A DNA stretch of 64,000 nucleotides from Mugil cephalus (lineage: Eukaryota; Chordata; Actinopteri; Mugiliformes; Mugilidae). The notes under the pieces are model-generated. The model made no database searches and had not been told where the DNA came from. It saw nothing but the letters and a program-made list of their open reading frames with translations. The stretch is from NCBI RefSeq assembly GCF_022458985.1, contig NC_061782.1, positions 20,163,672-20,227,671 on the forward strand, given 5' to 3'. The translations under genes were made by a program, and so were the position numbers. How positions within the stretch are numbered: position 1 is the stretch's first letter; each line of letters starts with the position of its first letter. Positions 1 through 13,160 of this stretch are shown in pieces.

Positions 1-559
1 TTTCTCTTCACCTCCTTTATGCTTTCTGTCCATCTCAGAAGATCCTAACAGATAGATGCTTTATTCATCCCAAACTGGGAAATTTCACAGTTGCAGCAGC
101 AATGTACAGGCACTACCATACCATACATACTATATAACAGAACATATACTATATATAGCTGTTAAGGCGTTTTATAATATGATTGGGCCAGCCCCGTGTC
201 AGTGAAGTGTTGATGACAACATCATCACATTGTCATCAACACCAACCCCTTTCGCCATTACAAAGTTGTAATCAACACCAACCCCTTCCACCAGCTTCAA
301 CAGCCTGCCCAGTGCTGTTGAGACAGTTAATACCTTTGAGGCAACATTTACACGACGAAGAGATGTCCTATCTGATAGAATGAAGCTCTGACATCTGGAA
401 TTTTAGAGCCAGTAACTGAGCGATTCAGCCTCACTGAATCTAAACCTCTGAAGTCTTTCATTGTAATTTCAGTCAAGACTGTTTCTGTTAGTCAAAGCCT
501 GCTACAAGAGATGCTTCCTTGATGCTACCGTTTTCCTCTGCCGTGCGCTTCCTCGTAAC

Positions 560-742
560 GACCCACGTGCGACCAGAGTATATCTAAAACAAAGCTAAAG
601 CAAAGAGAGTTCGACTTGCCTGAGTGTCCTTGAAGACGTTTCATTGCTCAGAGTACTGAAGAAGCCACTCAGATGGGAGGTGAAAACTCAAACAAAGTCC
701 TGCTGCCTTTGTTTTAGCTTTGTTTTAGATATGACCCACGTG
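560..742. repeat. Inverted-repeat element flanked by 10-bp direct repeats (MITE-like)
   Basis: A 26-bp arm at 580-605 (starts ATATCTAAAACAAAGC) recurs as its reverse complement at 707-732 with one mismatch. The roughly 100 bp between them are partly self-complementary (GAAGACGTTTCA / TGAAGAAGCC...GGAGGTGAAAAC). The 10-mer GACCCACGTG stands at 560-569 and again at 733-742, so it brackets the element like a target-site duplication. The element has no coding capacity. The family is not certain; similar 'gaagacgtttcacctctcat' palindromes are common in fish genomes. Confidence 0.6.
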
Positions 743-2142
743 TCACTCATGAAGCAACTGTTGTATAAATATACAGCACACAAAGAGGAACACAGGTCTA
801 CAGAGTGTGAGTAGCATGTGAGTGGAGCTGCAGCAGTGTCAATCTGCTTATCTCCTGCATTTTGGCAACAAAATCACTGGACATAAAAATAGAAGACAAA
901 CATCTGAAGTGTTTAATCAAAAGCTCCACAACAGATGTTTAGAGATGACATTTTCTCAACTGCTGAACTGAACATGAGTATGAATGGGGGGCTCTTCAAT
1001 TTCATACTATGAATTCTGCAAACTCAGGAGATAAAGATCATATAATACCATCAGAAGTCTGAGAACACCGGTGGAGACTCAAAAACAGTAAGAAAACCAA
1101 CAGGTGGTTTGTGTAGAGTGCACATGCAAATCTTCACACAGATGTGAGGTAAAGAAACACAATGAGCAGCGTTTTGTGAGCAGAAAGTAAATTTGGGTAT
1201 TGGAAAAGAAGAACACGTGGTTAGTGAGATACCTCAGCAGCTCAGTGTGAAGAGAGGAAATGGAAAAATAGACATGGTGGCTCTAATAGATGGTCTCTAC
1301 AGTGCTGGTGTGTGTGTGTTTGTCTTAACTGCCACATGAGGTCAAATCAAAGAGCGGAAAAATTCTCTGTGAGGTGCACAAACACACACCTTTGTGCTGA
1401 TATCACTACTAACTCAATAATTGGAGAAAAAATGTCTCTCACACTATAAACTCTTAGTTTGATTTGTGCTGAGATGTTTTTATGACGCACTAAATGTTGC
1501 AGCTACAAAAATGCATTCAAAATGGTGGATTTGAGAGGGGCTTTGCTTGGTTTTATGAGTTTCTGTGTGAAAGTGTTGACTGGCAGAGACATAGAGTTAC
1601 TTAGGCTATGCAGTGTGATACAAATGAACACATTGTCAATGGTTTTAGCATTTAGTTGGTGTCAGCTACAAAAATGCCATATATTCCAACATTTCAAAGG
1701 GTCCTTTTCACATGAGACCTTATTTTTTCTCACAAAAAAAGCACAGTTACTAACAACCCATAAATAAGACCACATAATAGCTCTTAAAAGATCATTTTCT
1801 CACTAATTGAATTAAATTTGATTTAAATGGTACCATAAACTCTTTGGTCTCAAGATACCATAGACAGACACTAAAGATGAAACTCCCTTTCAGCAGGACC
1901 AAACCTTGAGCAGGACCCCTGCTCTGCTTGAGGTCGAGACAGAAAAAGAGGGAGGAGAGAAGGAAAATCTGTCCACATGACACGTCCACGTGTATGAAAC
2001 TAAATATTTAACAAAAGTTTGTCTTTAGGTGCAACAGGATTTTATCTTTTACCTTGGTCAAACGTTTTTTTCCATACAAACATGGCCCTGAACTTCACTA
2101 CCTTTATCCTTTTGTTAATATCCAAGTATTTTTCAACATACG

Positions 2143-2580
2143 CCAATCAGCCATAACATTATGACCATTATGTCCTAATATTGTGCATGTCTTGTACCTC
2201 CTAAACTGTGTGACTGTGACTCACCAGCCAGAGAATGGACATGGGCCTACTGAAGGTGTCGTGTGGTGTCTGGTAACAGAATGTTGTTAGTGGGGGCCTT
2301 TGGGTCCTACTGGTTGAGGGGAGGGGCCTCTGTGGATCAGCCTTGTTCCAGTGCATCCCACAGATACTTGATCAGTTTGGGTTCTAGCGACCATTTTGTG
2401 TGTGTCTGTGTGAGGCTGCATCCTGCTGGGGTTGACTGCTGCCATCAACGAGTGTCATCGCTATGGGGTGGGGGTGTCTCAGTGTCTAAGTAACATCTAC
2501 ATGGATGCCAGGTCGTAAACTTTCCCATCAGAACATTGAATTGTCACAAGATGTTACCTGTCAGTGGCCATAGTGTTAAA
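2143..2580 (-). mobile_element. Decayed, internally deleted Tc1/mariner transposon
   Basis: The left end (CCAATCAGCCATAACATTATG, from about 2142) and the right end (CTGTCAGTGGCCATAGTGTT, to about 2578) match the terminal inverted repeats of a widespread vertebrate Tc1-like family. Between them are antisense pieces of its transposase. The stretch around 2350-2385 is the complement of the conserved 'LNPIEHLWDVL' coding region, and 2464-2545 is the complement of the 'GP.IHVDVT' coding region. Internal sequence is deleted and frameshifted, so it is a fossil. A second deletion copy lies at 54,039-54,151. Confidence 0.75.
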
Positions 2581-3801
2581 AGTAGGAGGACTTCCTCTTC
2601 AGACCAGTAGGCTTCCATGCATCTCTTCCTCAGACAAACTCTGACACTTGTTGTCTTAATCTCAACATCTGGACTGTCACAGTCAGTTCTGACTGAAATG
2701 ATCAGCCAGCCATCTCAGCCTTATTTATACTCCCAGAGGTGTCGTAACATCTTCCATCAAAATGCCCTAATCCAGTCTCAAATGGAAGCAAGTGGAAACT
2801 GAAACTGAAACACGCAACCTGTGAGGACCAAACGATTCCTTCTCTAAATTAAAGCCTGGACGGCCATAAATAGTGTGTGGGAACCAAACCAAGTGATCCT
2901 CTAACAGTGTGTCAGAATTCTTCCTCTAACTGCAGATGTGCCAGAGTTTGAGAAAAGATGTTTATTTGAACTTCGAGAATAGATAGAACCTGTGTGACCA
3001 TCTCCATTTGTACGACTCATGACATCAAGGCTAAGAATACATTGTTGAGAGAGCTAAGTGATTCATGCGGGGCCATTCTCAACAAACTCTATCAGCTTCA
3101 GACATGGTTGGACGACACACCATATGAACTGAAACCTTAAGTGCGTGCAAAGTGACAGGAAATGAGGCAGTGGAAGAAAAGAGCAAATGTACAAATGCTA
3201 AAATTGTAAATACTGATATACCGTATAAGAAGTGTTGACACCGCTTTACTACACGTGCAAAACAAAATAATGCAGTGCTGAAGCAAAATGTCAGGCAAAG
3301 ACAACAGTGGGTGCGCATGGGGGGAGGAGCCACCTGATTTCAACAACATGGCCTCATGACATTTTCTCACCTGAAACACTGACTTCTGCTCTACGCCTCA
3401 TTAAATTCCATTCCTCTCCTGTGCACGTGTAAGAGAAAACCCACCACAGACTCTGGTGAATAAAAAGAAAAAAAAATATGTGATATTTCAGAGGCAGGAT
3501 GTAGATATTTAGATGAAAGAAGCAGAAGCAGAAGAATGTTGCACTCGGTGTTTCCCCTGCAGAGGGTTGGATAAAAAAGATATGCACCAAAAACTATTAC
3601 TACTGTAAAATGTCATTATCAGGATGATCTTCTTTTATTAAAAAAACAGAGTCAATACAACAACGTTGAGACATTAAATTATTCACGTGAGCCAAAATGT
3701 CCTCGAAGCGGGTTTAAAAACCAAAAGTATTTAGCATTTTGTATTTGTACTGTACTGTGTGAGTCACGTGATTTGTGTATGATTCACACATTACCTTACG
3801 C

Positions 3802-3876
3802 ATAATTTGCATTGCAAATTATATAAAATATAATTTGCAATATTTGTGTAGAGAATATTTAAATTCTCTACACAAA
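3802..3876. repeat. Pair of AT-rich palindromes
   Basis: Positions 3843-3876 form a perfect 14-bp inverted repeat (TTTGTGTAGAGAAT / ATTCTCTACACAAA) around a 6-base loop. Immediately upstream, 3802-3822 is a second near-perfect palindrome (ATAATTTGCA-TTGCAAATTAT), and its arm recurs once more at 3830-3842. No gene or terminator context explains them. They may be the remnant of a small palindromic transposable element. Confidence 0.7.
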
Positions 3877-4965
3877 ACATGAGGGTTTCAATGAAGACAA
3901 GCGGCAGTTTTGTTTATCAGGAATAAAAATACTGCCAACCGAGAACAGGAAATGAAACCAAACCTAAGACAGGTGTCATTCCTCATAATTGGAGAGTGTT
4001 TTAATTAAAGGAAGGCTCCACTCAAACAGGCCTTGGCTCCATTATTACATCACTTCTAACGCTGCGGTGACGAACATGTTTTAATGAATGAAAGGAATCT
4101 CATTAATAAAGGTTTCATGGGGCTGACTTTATCGCTGGTCAGTTGTTCATTTATTGCAAATGCCGTACAAGTAAAAAAACAATCAAAGCCTCCACAGTAG
4201 TACATGTAACACGGTCTGGACACGAGTGCAGTGTTTTCATTGTACAGTATCACAACTGCGATCTCCACTGATGTGGGATTGTTTTGCGTAAACCAAGTGA
4301 GAGATTTGCAGCAACCTGGCAGCAAAGATGCTATCAGACAAGTAGTGTACGCCCCTCTGCACCCATTCCCCGAAGCCGCCTCCTCCAAGCAATAACTGAC
4401 CACACAAACCACAAAAACAATATTTCAGAATAGACAAGAAACCCTTCACCGTGACATGACAGTTGGAAATCGAGGCTGTAAAATTTGCAACTGAGCCTTG
4501 GCCTGGGGCTTTCCTTTGACCTCATGCAGTTTTAACTGGTATCCACACCAGAGAAGAAGAGGCAAGCTGCCGTTGAAGATGATGGAAAGTTCACTTATTT
4601 GCTTTGATCACAGGTTGCTGAAACTGTTGTGATGCACGTGACCTGCGCTGTGCACAAGCCTCATTCTCCTCGCTAATGGGAAGACGAGCACATGTCGCAA
4701 ATCCGACAATTTCAGGTTTATGTGGAACAAACCCAGCTCTGGAAGAAAGCTCGTCATTTTCTTGAAGTGTTCTCCTTTTGTTTTCATGCGTTCGATCGAC
4801 CGCAAGTATTTTTGTAACAAAACACAGAAGTTAAAACTTTGTGGGACACCGCATGATCGCCCTCTTTAGTTTTTCATATTTAGATCAATACCTTTTATTA
4901 GCAACAAACCTCTGAGATGCACATATGTTGAGTGCATGTTCCACCATGTGCCATGTCTGTTTGTT

Positions 4966-5043
<78 letters not shown>

Positions 5044-5067
5044 CCTGTGTGTGTGCCTGTGTGTGTG
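4966..5067. repeat. (GT)n microsatellite
   Basis: About 100 bp of almost uninterrupted GT dinucleotides with a few TTTG and GTGCCT interruptions. The open frames across it translate to Cys-Val or Thr-His repeats and are artefacts. Confidence 0.95.
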
Positions 5068-5974
5068 AAGTTTCCACAGAGAACAGTGGGCTGACTCAAA
5101 ATGAGAGCTCAGGGTTTCCTCTGCGAGCCTGCGAGACAGAAGACGAGTGGAAAACTGGTTTCACACACAGACACAGTAACACACAAAGCGCAGTATTCTA
5201 CGAAACAATACAAACACACACAGGCAACAGAGAATATGCACCAAAACTGATGCAATGCAGCAGTCGTAGTCACAGCGTAGGCCTATTGTACACATGCAGT
5301 AACACCTGCACACACCTTTGCTATTAAGGTGTTTTCAGTCATCCTCTTCAACGTCCTCTTCAGGTTGACTGCGCAGAAACACACGGAGGGGCTAAATAAA
5401 CTACACAATCTTGGAGAAATTCGACCTCTTCAGACCAGATCATTTATTTCATCTGAATATTTAATATAGCTACAGCGGCTTTATGGGTAACTTTGTAATC
5501 TCCACCTTACTTGCAGAACTTTGTGGAATCCAAACAGCATGAGAACGGCAAAAATCTATTTAAGCCTCATTTTTGGATGAATGTTTTTGAGTCTCGGCAA
5601 AAACACGCACAGATATGAGCCCCTCTGGTAAATGCATCGGGGTTCTCCATCCAGGAATCTTTGTCAGCAGCGGCTTTGAGGCATGTGCGAGGCCCACTCT
5701 CTGAACACAGTGACAGACTGTTCTGTACAGATGCATGTAATTTCCATCGATCGGTCAGTTGTGTTTATGGGTGCCAGTTTCCACAGATGAGGAATCATCC
5801 TGACCCAAACAGTGACACGGAGAGTCGAAGTTAACATGAAACATTGCGCCATGAAAGCAACCCTGATGGGAAATGCACTATTTGCTCTATTAATAATACT
5901 ACTGAGCACTTTATCTGCACCGCCGTCAACACTACAACTACTACTCTTGCACCGCTGAATTTGTTCACTTGGTT

Positions 5975-6105
5975 TTATTCTGTACTCTGCTAAAACAACT
6001 GAGAGAGTATCCACTTTCATACATAGCCAGACTATTACTGTGCAGAGCCAGTGCAAGATTTTGTTCTGTTTTGTATACCTGAATGACAATAAAGTCGAAG
6101 CCTAA
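5975..6105 (+). mobile_element. LINE 3'-tail-like fragment
   Basis: The segment ends in GTATACCTGAATGACAATAAAG, the typical 3' terminus of fish non-LTR retrotransposons ('...ATGACAATAAAG' followed by a short repeat). No reverse-transcriptase frame is left. Family assignment is by pattern only. Confidence 0.45.
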
Positions 6106-7338
6106 ATGCGCCAGGTTGACATCACCATTTAAAGGCATATCTTTATTTTCTGTCATGTACAGTAAATAACAATTACAATGTCAGATGTTTGTGTTGAATA
6201 TGGCCACAGTTTCAACTGATGAGGCAGACATAAACTGTACCAAACGTTTTTACACTTTTATCGACCTAAATTTCTTTAGATGGACATCTGCTCTGTGCAC
6301 GACTCGCCTAAGAAATCACACTGAAGTCTGTTTGGTTTTGCATTCATTTAGAGCAAATAACACCGGTTAAGTCAAGGTTAAGTCAAGCAATACGATAAGA
6401 GATTTTTTTATTTATTTTTTTTATCTTTGTTGCTGCAGATGTATACGCTCCATTCTGGACCGATGTCAGGTAAATATGCTTTATTTACACTCTGTCATGT
6501 ATTTGAGAAGTCGTTGTGTTTGTGTAATGAGAAACGCTTTAGCTTGCTTTCTAGAGAGCAAGAAAAAGCTCACGGGCGAAGCCTTCGCCATAGTTGAGCT
6601 TTTAAGAGCTAATGAGTGCTAATAATTAACTGCTTGTGTCAGTTTTCAAGCAGAGGCTGAACTCTGCGGTCGTAAAACAAAGAGCGTGGGGTAATAAGGA
6701 TTATGTGAAGTGGGCAGAGGGCTGGAAATTAGCGTAAAAGGTCATTGTCATGATTTACAGCATAGCAAAAAGAATTTATCGGAAAATTGTACTCGTTCTG
6801 TGCTCTGTGTGTCATGCTAAATTTGCTACATTTTTTATCATAAAGCTACTGAAGTTCAATGAAGTTTAAGTGTGAAACATAAATATATACAGGGCAAATA
6901 CTGTTTTTTGCACTAAAACCTTCTCCCAAATTTTTTAGTGGAGCGGCAGTCATTCTGTGAAGCGCAGTTTTCTTAAAGTTAAATACAGTTGTAATCAAAA
7001 CTCTTGTGGTGAACATAAAACAGCAGGTGAGAAAAGGCAACAGCCTACAAGACGAAGAAATCTGCCACAACAAAGCCGCACATCTTTAACTTTTCTTTTT
7101 GCGTTTCTTTCTGCTGCAACCTTGCTTGTTTTTTTTTATCTGTGTTTGTTTTAACACACTGTGAGGTTTTAATATTTAAACGCAGGTACCCCTCCGACAC
7201 ACACACACTCGGCCACAAGGAGGTCCACTCTGTCAAACTGAGAATCCAAACCCGCACCATTTCTTTTCTGTTCCGTCCGTCTCTCCAGATTCCTCAGCTT
7301 CTTCTTCGGTCTCAACCTCCGAGGCAGTTTTCTGCAAA

Positions 7339-7340
<2 letters not shown>

Positions 7341-7369
<29 letters not shown>
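7341..7369. repeat. (TG)n microsatellite
   Basis: Fourteen TG units followed by TATGTATG. Confidence 0.95.
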
Positions 7370-7377
<8 letters not shown>

Positions 7378-7849
7378 GGGAGTGCGGAGGAGAGGGAGTG
7401 GAAAGGTTATGGTCTTAAAGGTGTGAAAAAGTATGCGGCTTTCTTTTACCTCGACTGGCTTTAAGGAGGTGAGAGAAAACCAAAATAATTGCGTGACCAA
7501 CCTACAGCGACATAAATCACAAAGACACACGTACGCGCGAACACGCAATATGAGAATTGTCTCCAGTAAAATAATTATGAGGTCAAATTAAAGTGTGCAC
7601 AAGGCTTATTACAATCATTTCTAATACGCCAGTGACTGTAGACAGGGTTGTCCTTCTTCACGAATGAGCCTAATTTGATAACACACTGGTAAGTCACTGT
7701 AATATATTAGTATCAGTGAGTGGTATTAGAGATGCTACTCCAGAGCATGTTGTTTGCAAAAAATGACCATGACAGCCACACTTGTTAAAGACAGAACAGG
7801 CTGGAATGACTGAATTCTAGAGCTTTCTGTCAGTGGAAATAAGCTACAC

Positions 7850-8260
7850 TTGTATGAGTGGAAAATAGTTGTTCATGAAGTTATTTTTGGTGGAGTGGAC
7901 TTTGAAGAGAAAATGTGTGTTCTCTGTTTCCCCTCCGCTACAGTGAATACTGCTATTCCTGCTGCTCTACTTCCTCATCAGGCTCACTTCATCCTCACTT
8001 TCTGCGTCACTGTTCTCATCCAACTGATCTACTTTCCCGACTTCGCCGCGTCATTCACTCCACAGCGTCTGCGCCTCACATTCATTGCAGCTCTGCCTCC
8101 AGGCGTCCGTCGTGCAGCCCTCTCCCTCCCCATCTCCACCCCTTCCCAGGTCCTCCAAGCAGTCTACGCCAGAGGTCCAGCTGTCTTAATTTGCTTCTCC
8201 ACCGTCACCTGTGCGTCTGGACCCCCGTCCCCATCTTCAGTCATCGTCTGGAATTATTAA
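7850..8260 (+). other. GC-rich segment with two overlapping open frames, unassigned
   Basis: Between AT-rich flanks, 7,930-8,245 is markedly C-rich and stays open in two forward frames (136 and 117 codons). I recognise no domain, no convincing splice sites and no transposon family. The longer frame has a hydrophobic stretch (HFILTFCVTVLIQLIYFPDF). It could be an exon of an unknown gene, a piece of a transposon or simply compositionally biased DNA. Confidence 0.2.
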
Positions 8261-10623
8261 CTCAATGATAATGTTGCGTTTCGCTCATCTAACCGCCAGA
8301 TATTTATGTGAATGTTCATTCTGCATTCCCACTTCATCTTTTGTTAAAGGCCAGATTTTAATTTTAATTAAATCACATTGAAAAAAAAATAGTTGTTATA
8401 AAATACTGTTGTTCCAAAGGGGAAGTAACGTACACAAGAAAAGCAACTTTAGAATTACTTCATGATAAATGTATTTATTTTCTAAACCTTTATGTGTTTT
8501 GCTTTTATTCAGTTTTTTTATTTATTTTTTTTTTATGTACTTTGGTTGTCATGTTTATTAATTAGAATGGACCAGAGTTTAAAACATGTTTTCTGCAGTG
8601 ACATTAGTGGGTTGGCACATCAGTGACAATGAGTTAGATATTAACCAACTGTAGCTTTTTTTTTCATCATTAGAGATGATGACTGGGAGTAACCATAGTG
8701 ACGTGGGTATTCCTCATATACCGTGTTTGTGTAGACAAAAGTTCTGCCCTGCAGGTTCAACTCTTTTGCTGTAAATGCTGCATAAAGATTATTGTTGTTG
8801 AGTACGGTTGGTGGTAGGCATCACTCCCCTGAATCTGCAGAGAAATAATGATGCGGTGGTGTTTCCTCAACGCAAACCCATCTCAGCTGGACAGAACGTG
8901 TCTCTTAATGACTTCATGTAGTGTCCAAACGCACGTCCAACTCTCTTAAGATGTTAGAAAACCATTTCACTGGTTTCAGCGAACAAGAACACACCAGAAT
9001 ATGGGGAGAAATAACCCAGAGAGTGATTTGGTGATGTCTCCTCAATGGTGGCTTCACTGGATTTAGGGGAAAACACAGCAAAACACAAAAGCAACCAGAT
9101 CACTTTAGTGTAGGTATATTAAACAAAAGAAATGCAATGCAAAATAAATACAACACATTTTGCCTATTTCTGTTGTTAACATTCTCATACATGTTTTAGT
9201 TGCCATCATTTACAACTTAAATTGATTAATATTTTATTTGTCATATAAATCATCTCTATTCCTTTAACAGACACTCCACTTCTCCTTGCCGCCTGACCTC
9301 GTTTTGGTGAGAATTATTTTAAGAATACCCATGAACATCTGGTGTTTTCCAACATAAACAGCGTCCACATAGTGCCCTCACTTGGCCCGAAGAGGTAATT
9401 TATGTTCCTCTCATGACTGTTTTTATTGAGATGCTCTGAGTGGCGCGTTAACCTGATTACAACGCCGTATCTCCACAAATGCTGTGAACACAGCCCCCAC
9501 CACACAGGCCTGCAGAATCTCACGCTGCCTGTACTCCATGCAAGAAAAATCAGATTTGCCCGCATCGGGAGTGGTCACTTAATGCATTCTGGCTTTGGAG
9601 GGTGACAAAGGTCGCCTTTAAATGTAAAGTGGGGCAGAGAGGCCTTGTGACTGAATGTGAAGATTGTTCAGCAACGCACAAGGACAAAGAGTTCGGTTAC
9701 GCCTCCAAGTTACTGGCTTGCACTGCTTGTGGTTTTAAGGACAGGGTTTAAAACCCTTTGCTGAGCAGTAGGTGATGGAGACAACGGGCAAACCTGTCTG
9801 TTTCAAAGGTTTTTGCATTTGCTACATCCCTACACATGAAAAACAAGGAAGTCGAGTGTAAGGCAAACTTGACAAGTTTGTTTTAATACTAAAACAAAAC
9901 TAACTGAAACATGCTTGAAGCACGGTGGTCAGATGGTCTTATCTACAAAAAGGTTTAATCAAAAATACATGGGTCACACCAACCAATAATCCTAGTGTGT
10001 GTCAACAAAAGTCACCTATGTGAGGAGGTGTAGAGGGTACCACCATCTCACCTACAGGCCACTCCTTACACCTACACACCTGACACTAATCTAAACAGGG
10101 AGCATAGGTCCACATGTCTCAATAACTAACAAGGCAGGTAACAGGAAATGAGGCTGGGTCCTCCTGGCAGAAACCAATTATGAAATGAACACCTAAACAA
10201 ACAAACAGGGGAGGAGAATGAGAGACAGAGGAACACAGAAAAATACGTTACCCCCTGTCTGCCGGCACGCAACACATTCTGAAGAAAGAAAAAGAAAACA
10301 TAAAAATCCAATTAAATGTTTTATTTTGACTTATTATAATTATTTTTCAGAATGAGCAATAAACAGCTGCTTTGTTCGAAATACTGTTCTGATCCTAAAC
10401 ACATGACCTTAAATTATCCGGAAACACCAGAACATATAAAGAAGCCATTCTCCCTAATGGGATAATTACAAAAACTAAACTCATAACTCAATACTTGTAA
10501 AATAAAGACATGAGACCAGATTCAAATGAATTTAACAGCCATTTAAAGTTACATACAACTAATCTAATTATCATTTTTCTATACACATCTGACAATGTCT
10601 CATCTCATCTTGTCTTCTCCTGC

Positions 10624-10800
10624 TTATCTTGGTCCGGGTGGCGGGGCCAGCAGCCTCAGCAGGGAGGTCCAGACGGCCCTCTCCCCGGCCACTTCCACTA
10701 GCTCCCCAGGCGCTTCCAGGCCAGGCGAGACATAGAATCCCTCCATTGTGTCCTGGAGCGACCCTGAGTCCTCCAAGAATGAACCCAATCTATACATTTT
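10624..10800 (-). mobile_element. Teleost LINE 3'-region fragment (copy 1, reverse orientation)
   Basis: GC-rich block inside AT-rich DNA. Read on the minus strand it gives the recurrent fish repeat motif of the type 'GCCTGG.AGCGCCT.GGGGAGCT.GTGGAAGTGGC.GGGGAGAGGGC.GTCTGGAC.TCCCTGCTGAGGCTGCTGGCCCCGCC', the 3' end of a non-LTR retrotransposon family common in teleosts. Copies of the same family lie at 12,160-12,500 (forward) and 33,925-34,200 (reverse, interrupted). Confidence 0.6.
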
Positions 10801-12159
10801 TTTTTTTTTTAATTTTTTGCAAGTCTTTGTTAGACCTGCTGTTTTATTTGGTTTTACAAAAGAAACATCATCATTAATCCTCAAGAATGAAGAATACCTT
10901 GTTAGTGCGGTCAATGCACATCTGGTTCCACGTCCATTAGAGACAACACAGCTGCTTCACTAATATTTTCTTGATCTTTTCGTCCAGGACTGTCTGTCTC
11001 AAAGGATGGGAGAGTCCTAAATGGAGCTAGCAGTCTAGAAAGATTTTAGCGTGGCAATATAACTACTAAACAAAAGTTCAGGATATAAAGTACGTCGGTG
11101 TAAGTGGAAGCATATAGAATGTGAATCTCCGAATGTGTGAGGAAAAGGTGGCCTAGTAAATCACATAGGATCGAAAGTGAGTGCGGGACAGTTTATTTTG
11201 TGTCCGATGACATATTAGAGATTTGAAGCTTTGAATTCCAAAATCTAAAATTCTGAAATCACCACATATACTACACACAGTTGTGGTGACTTGATAACTT
11301 GTTTACCATCAGATAAATGTGTACAGTACAAAACTAGAAAATGTTGGCTGATCTAAGGTGCCACATGATCTCCTGCTGCTTTCAGGCCCAAGCAGTGACG
11401 ATGAAGTAACCTGCTGGTGTGAATATATCTACCTGTTACCAGATGTGGCTTCATAGGCCTGATATTAATATCACTTTTGTGAGAGGATTTTTGTTCATTT
11501 TGTTTTAAATTGTGTTGAGAGTGGTCAACAGGACCACTTTGGGAAACTTTGCATGCTTTCAAAACCCCACAGACCTGCAGGGATTCGGGTTTCCATTAGA
11601 GCCGGAGGTATGTTCATCTTAGATGCGTTTCTTCCAAATATTCTTGGGTTTTTGCGATCGGTTTGGAGCACGGACCTTTCAGTCACTATCCTCAGATGAA
11701 GCTCTGCTTGTGACCGTCCAATGACTCAAACAACATGTTGTCTGATAAGAGGTTCACGGTGTCAGATTAGGTGATTACAGAGTCATAAATTCGTGGGTGA
11801 GACACATGACATGAGTACATGCTGGTGTGTCCTCCACTTAAGGGTCATTCCTGATCATTACAGAGAGGAGAGTGTGACCGTAAATCATGCACATCTTTAA
11901 GGAAGGGGTAATATCACTGAATGCATTGTGTAACGTTGAGAATATCAATCCTATTTAGACACTTTTTTGTATTGTGTGTTTAAATTGCCTCCTGAGTTTC
12001 TGCCCTAATCAAAGGAGTTCAAGGTTTTTGGTGGATTGGTGCGACGGGAGCAGTGACACAGACACTATATCAAACCATTGTGATGAAAAGCCTTCCACCA
12101 TCTCGTCTACCTGCCAACACTCAACTGGACTTAGGGTAGTGACTGAAAAGACTTCAGTG

Positions 12160-12500
12160 TGGATGCAAGTTACCGCATGGAATTGAAAGCCATGGGGTGT
12201 CTGGATAAGGAGTTTGGATACCCTGATCGAGCTCAGAGAAGAGCAGCTGCTCCTTCGCGTCCAAAGAGGTCACTTAAGGTGGTTCAGTCATCTGGTCAGG
12301 ATGACTTTTTGGCACCTTTCCTCCCTCCTCTTGGAGCTGAAAAGAGTCCACTGGAAGTATTAGATATCTTGTCTTGCCTGGGAACAACTTGAGATCCCTC
12401 ATCAGGAAGAAGAATAATTCCTGGAGAGAGGGAAATCTGGAATACCTGCTCATTCTGCCGCCACTGCGGCCCTACTTCGAATGGATGGAGAAACTGGTTG
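12160..12500 (+). mobile_element. Teleost LINE 3'-region fragment (copy 2, forward)
   Basis: Contains, in order, a GAGCAGCTGCTCCTTCG segment, GGTGGTTCAGTCATCTGGTCAGGATG, CTTGCCTGGGAACAACTTGAG, GGAGAGAGGGAAATCTGG, CTGCCGCCACTGCGGCCCTACTTCGAATGGATGGA. These are diverged versions of successive blocks of the common fish repeat that ends in GGATGGATGG. The two short ORFs here (11,974-12,186 and 12,159-12,392) are transposon remnants, not host genes. Confidence 0.65.
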
Positions 12501-12935
12501 GTTTGACGGATGGATATTTAGATGCATTACACAAAGGACTACACAGCATACGCAGAAGAAATCATTCAGAGCTTAATTATACTAACAAAGAAAACTGTTT
12601 CTTTGACTAATTGGCAGGCTTAAAGCTGCAGCCTAAACCATGAAGGAATACTTCAAACATAAACATTGCTGTGATATGCTTATCCTGCGCTGTTATCTAC
12701 CAGAGTACTGACTACAGTAGCTTTTTCAGAGTAAATACGCCAGCTACAATACTACAAAGTAATGAACGAGATAACAGATGGCAAATAAAGTCTACCGGAT
12801 AAAGATAAGACGAGGGAACGTACAGTGGAAGTGTCTACATGTGTCCTTTTCATCTGTGCTTCCTCGGGAGTGTCTTGTGTTTTGTACAGTGTTTGCCTTC
12901 CCACAGAGAAGTGTGTGTGAGTGATGTGGTAACAA

Positions 12936-12968
12936 ACACACACACACATACGCACACACACACACACA
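12936..12968. repeat. (CA)n microsatellite
   Basis: Imperfect CA repeat with ATACGC interruptions. Confidence 0.9.
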
Positions 12969-13048
12969 GTGGCATTATGCACCTGGCTGCAGCATGACAA
13001 AGTTTATCAGAGGGAGAATCTAGTGTAAACCAACAACGCAGGTGTCTT

Positions 13049-13061
13049 GTGTGTGTGTGTG

Positions 13062-13157
<96 letters not shown>
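13049..13157. repeat. Compound (GT)n(GA)n microsatellite
   Basis: About 80 bp of GT, interrupted once by GCAT, runs directly into about 30 bp of GA repeats. Confidence 0.95.

Positions 13158-13160
<3 letters not shown>

Noticed and set aside
4866-5327. Long ORFs on both strands across the GT microsatellite
   Set aside because: They are dinucleotide-repeat translations (Cys-Val, Thr-His) with no coding evidence.
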